A stretch of 15,938 nt of DNA from Treponema sp. (GTDB lineage Bacteria > Spirochaetota > Spirochaetia > Treponematales > Breznakiellaceae): contig JAIRXN010000079.1 in assembly GCA_031268245.1 (NCBI GenBank), forward strand, positions 1-15,938. The letters are read 5' to 3'. Positions 14,109 through 15,938 of the stretch are shown here, piece after piece. The notes below the pieces were generated by a model. That model was not told where the DNA came from, did not search any database, and worked only from the letters and a program-made list of their open reading frames with translations. Position numbers and translations under genes: made by a program. Each line of letters begins with the position of its first letter. Within the stretch, counting starts at the first letter, position 1.

Positions 14109-15938
14109 TTATTTGTCCTTTATGGGCGGCCAATATTCGCTGTTCTTTTTATTTGTAAAATAAAAATTAAGCCTATACTGGTAACCCAATTCTTTGAACG
14201 GTTTTACGTCATACTTATCATGAGCTCCGCCAAATAAAGTATTAGCTATTGTCGCGTTAACATAGTTATATGTTCCTTTATCAGGATATGAAGAAACCAC
14301 ATTTTCCTTGAAATCAATTACAATTTCACGCCCGTCGGGATGCACAAATTTTGCGTTTAAATATCTCACATCGGCATTTGTCTGGTGGTATGCCGAACCC
14401 CAACTTTTCACTTCATTCCATCCATTTTCTTTGTCTTGCAATTCATCAAGCGTATAATTCATTGTGCCGTCTGTGTTCAAATTCATGAAATCTCTCAAAT
14501 TTTCATTCATGAATTGCCTGCGGTTACCGTATTCGTTATTGGTGAATAATTTGGATAGAATAGTATCTTTCTTGAACAATTCTTTCAATATCATTTGATC
14601 CCGGAGTTTGCGCAGATCTCTTGCGGTATCTCCTTTATCTTTACCTAAATATGCGCTTCCCACAATAACTTTGTTTTTCAAATAATTAATTTGCTGGTTA
14701 CCGTTCATAAGTGCAAAATCACTTACGGGGCCGCTGGACAGGGAATATCTTAGCGCATCAATATAGTCACCGGCATTTAATCCGCCCCCGGCGTTTCCTA
14801 ACTGAATAGAGGCGCTGCCGGTATTCCACATGTTATTTATTATTTCTACGGCTTTTTCATTCCCAATCCCCAAGAGTTTTGCCAGTGAAGTCGTATAATC
14901 ACTGTCATCATCCATCCCCAGGCTTTCTAATGATATAAGCTCTTTTCCTGTTTCAGCACTGGTAACCGTTGCTCTGCCGTCAAACAATAATTTCCCGTCA
15001 TCGGTAAGCTTCCAGAAATCCCCGCTGGAATCATACGCTTTGTCCACATACCGGTCAAACACACTCCAGTCCCCGGTTTCCATGGCATAATCATATAATG
15101 CCAGTTCAAGCCCTAAGCTCCCGCCCGTATTGAGCGTTACTTCTGTTCTCATCAGGGCGGCCATCTGCGTATGCGCCAATACCGCCTGCCGTGTTTCAAC
15201 CGTGTTGTCAACCGCTTCTAGCCCGTCCCGGTAGCTTTCATGCCCCAATACCACTGCGGTATTATTTATGTTCCCCTGGTCTTCTATCTCTATTATCCGG
15301 CGGCTGCTGTCTTTTTCATCCCGTACCGTATTCCCGTCAGGAAGGCCGTCCCCATCATTGTCCGTTATGGTAAGGATATCCACCCCGCTTGCAATCCGGG
15401 CAGAGGTGTTTTCCTGGGTAAAATCCCCGTATATATAGTTCTTCAATACCGCCCGCTGGTTATCCGTGCCTTTCGCATACGCCATCATACCGGCATAGTC
15501 CAGACCACGCTTTGCCACGTCGTACAGCGAGCCCCCGACGTCTATGCCTCCCGTTCCTATCCTGCCTTGTACCCCGTCCCGGCCCAGCGTCAGTTCCAAC
15601 ACCCCTACGTCAACATACTTCGAGGCTCCGTACAGCGCATCCGCCGTCTCAGAATGCCCCCCCTCTGCCCGCCCTACCGCCGTCGCCATAAAGTCAAGCA
15701 TGGCTCCTATGTTTGCCACATTGAGCGTAATACCCCCCATGTCGTCATACGCAGATCGCATCGCGTCCCCGAACACTCCCATGACGTCCCCGTTCCCCCA
15801 GTCCTGCTCCGCAAGGCTATAGGCCAGATGCGTCCCGTATCTCGCCGCTTCCCCGTATCCTGATGTCAGCAGTTTCCAATAGTTAAACATAGCACTTTGC
15901 CATTCAATTTTCAAGTCTTTTTTCTCCGGGGCCTGCTG
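14109..15938 (-). CDS. C-terminal part of a large polymorphic-toxin-like protein (cut by window edge)
   Basis: The frame is open to the right edge, so the 609 residues here are the 3' end of a longer gene. A TTG at 15914 is unlikely to be the true start because the frame continues upstream as QQAPEKKD. Numbering from that TTG, the framework segment (41-91) is shared with the orphan cassette. A calcium-loop-like DNDGDGLPDGN lies at 185-195, GHESYRDG at 224-231 and RQAVLAHTQMA at 242-252. A compositional change toward AT-rich sequence follows about residue 330. The C-terminus carries HPDGREIVIDF (525-535), GTYNY (547-551), GAHDKYD (563-569) and PF. Tips of the form DGRE...GTYNY are, from memory, common at the ends of polymorphic toxins, but I cannot name the domain. 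A lipoprotein gene follows after 3 bases. Secretion route and activity are unknown. Confidence 0.75.
   Translation of the reverse strand, partial: QQAPEKKDLKIEWQSAMFNYWKLLTSGYGEAARYGTHLAYSLAEQDWGNGDVMGVFGDAMRSAYDDMGGITLNVANIGAMLDFMATAVGRAEGGHSETADALYGASKYVDVGVLELTLGRDGVQGRIGTGGIDVGGSLYDVAKRGLDYAGMMAYAKGTDNQRAVLKNYIYGDFTQENTSARIASGVDILTITDNDGDGLPDGNTVRDEKDSSRRIIEIEDQGNINNTAVVLGHESYRDGLEAVDNTVETRQAVLAHTQMAALMRTEVTLNTGGSLGLELALYDYAMETGDWSVFDRYVDKAYDSSGDFWKLTDDGKLLFDGRATVTSAETGKELISLESLGMDDDSDYTTSLAKLLGIGNEKAVEIINNMWNTGSASIQLGNAGGGLNAGDYIDALRYSLSSGPVSDFALMNGNQQINYLKNKVIVGSAYLGKDKGDTARDLRKLRDQMILKELFKKDTILSKLFTNNEYGNRRQFMNENLRDFMNLNTDGTMNYTLDELQDKENGWNEVKSWGSAYHQTNADVRYLNAKFVHPDGREIVIDFKENVVSSYPDKGTYNYVNATIANTLFGGAHDKYDVKPFKELGYQYRLNFYFTNKKNSEYWPPIKDK
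15644..15799 (-). repeat. 156-bp direct repeat, copy 2 (inside the large toxin-like gene)
   Basis: The parent copy of the repeat at 13369-13524, in the same orientation. It encodes about residues 40-91 of the 14109 protein (numbered from 15914), including MGGITLNVANIGAM. The distance between the two copies is 2275 bases. Recombination between them would delete the large protein's distal 510 residues and its lipoprotein gene, and would fuse the framework to the orphan tip. Confidence 0.93.

Noticed and set aside
15240..15863. A 207-codon plus-strand open frame at the right end, with similarity to a plus-strand frame at 13280-13549
   Set aside because: The similarity is only the reverse reading of the 156-bp repeat. 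The minus-strand frame is the one with conserved protein sequence in both copies.
1..15938. Search for tRNA, rRNA, CRISPR repeats, transposase genes and riboswitch-like leaders
   Set aside because: None were seen by eye. The only direct repeat of note is the 156-bp pair.

Overview
The window looks like chromosomal DNA of a spirochaete, most likely a Treponema-type gut lineage. This is inferred from family content and style: several Treponema-like beta-barrel outer-membrane proteins, spirochaete-type lipoproteins, an omptin relative, a LytS/YesN-style sensing system and a large toxin-like protein. Base composition is moderately GC-rich over most of the window and clearly AT-rich from about 12.5 to 14.7 kb. 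No rRNA, tRNA, CRISPR array or insertion sequence was recognised.

Left part (1-10.5 kb), housekeeping and envelope. A complete PdxA-family dehydrogenase gene (13-1086, +) converges on a large beta-barrel gene (1117-3039, -). That gene is divergent from two tandem, translationally coupled beta-barrel genes (about 3120-4904 and 4907-6571, +). All three barrel proteins share an N-terminal 'DPVYxAL'-type module before the barrel. Next comes a compact three-gene operon (6603-10548, +): a membrane-anchored periplasmic sugar-binding-like protein, a LytS-type histidine kinase and a YesN-type response regulator. The order and families match xylose-sensing three-component systems of the XylFII-LytS-YesN kind. 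The ligand and targets here cannot be read from sequence.

Middle part (10.55-12.43 kb), a decayed accessory zone. On the minus strand it holds a BrnT-like toxin gene, a short overlapping 54-codon gene in the usual antitoxin position, and upstream of them an AbiEii-type nucleotidyltransferase remnant broken by two single-base frameshifts at A-tracts. On the plus strand lies a 5'-truncated omptin-family protease gene that keeps its catalytic Asp-Asp and Asp-His motifs.

Right part (12.5-15.94 kb, all minus strand), the most interesting region. The 3' portion of a large toxin-like gene runs in from beyond the right edge. It is followed 3 bases later by a lipoprotein gene, then by a promoterless fragment, then by a second lipoprotein gene. 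The fragment begins with a 156-bp segment about 94% identical to one inside the large gene, and ends in a divergent version of the large protein's C-terminal GTYNY...GAH...YD..PF module. The two lipoproteins look like distant paralogues. This toxin-immunity then orphan toxin tip-orphan immunity order is what polymorphic-toxin loci show, here with lipoprotein candidate immunity proteins. It is the best candidate for an undescribed system, but toxin activity is inferred and not demonstrated.
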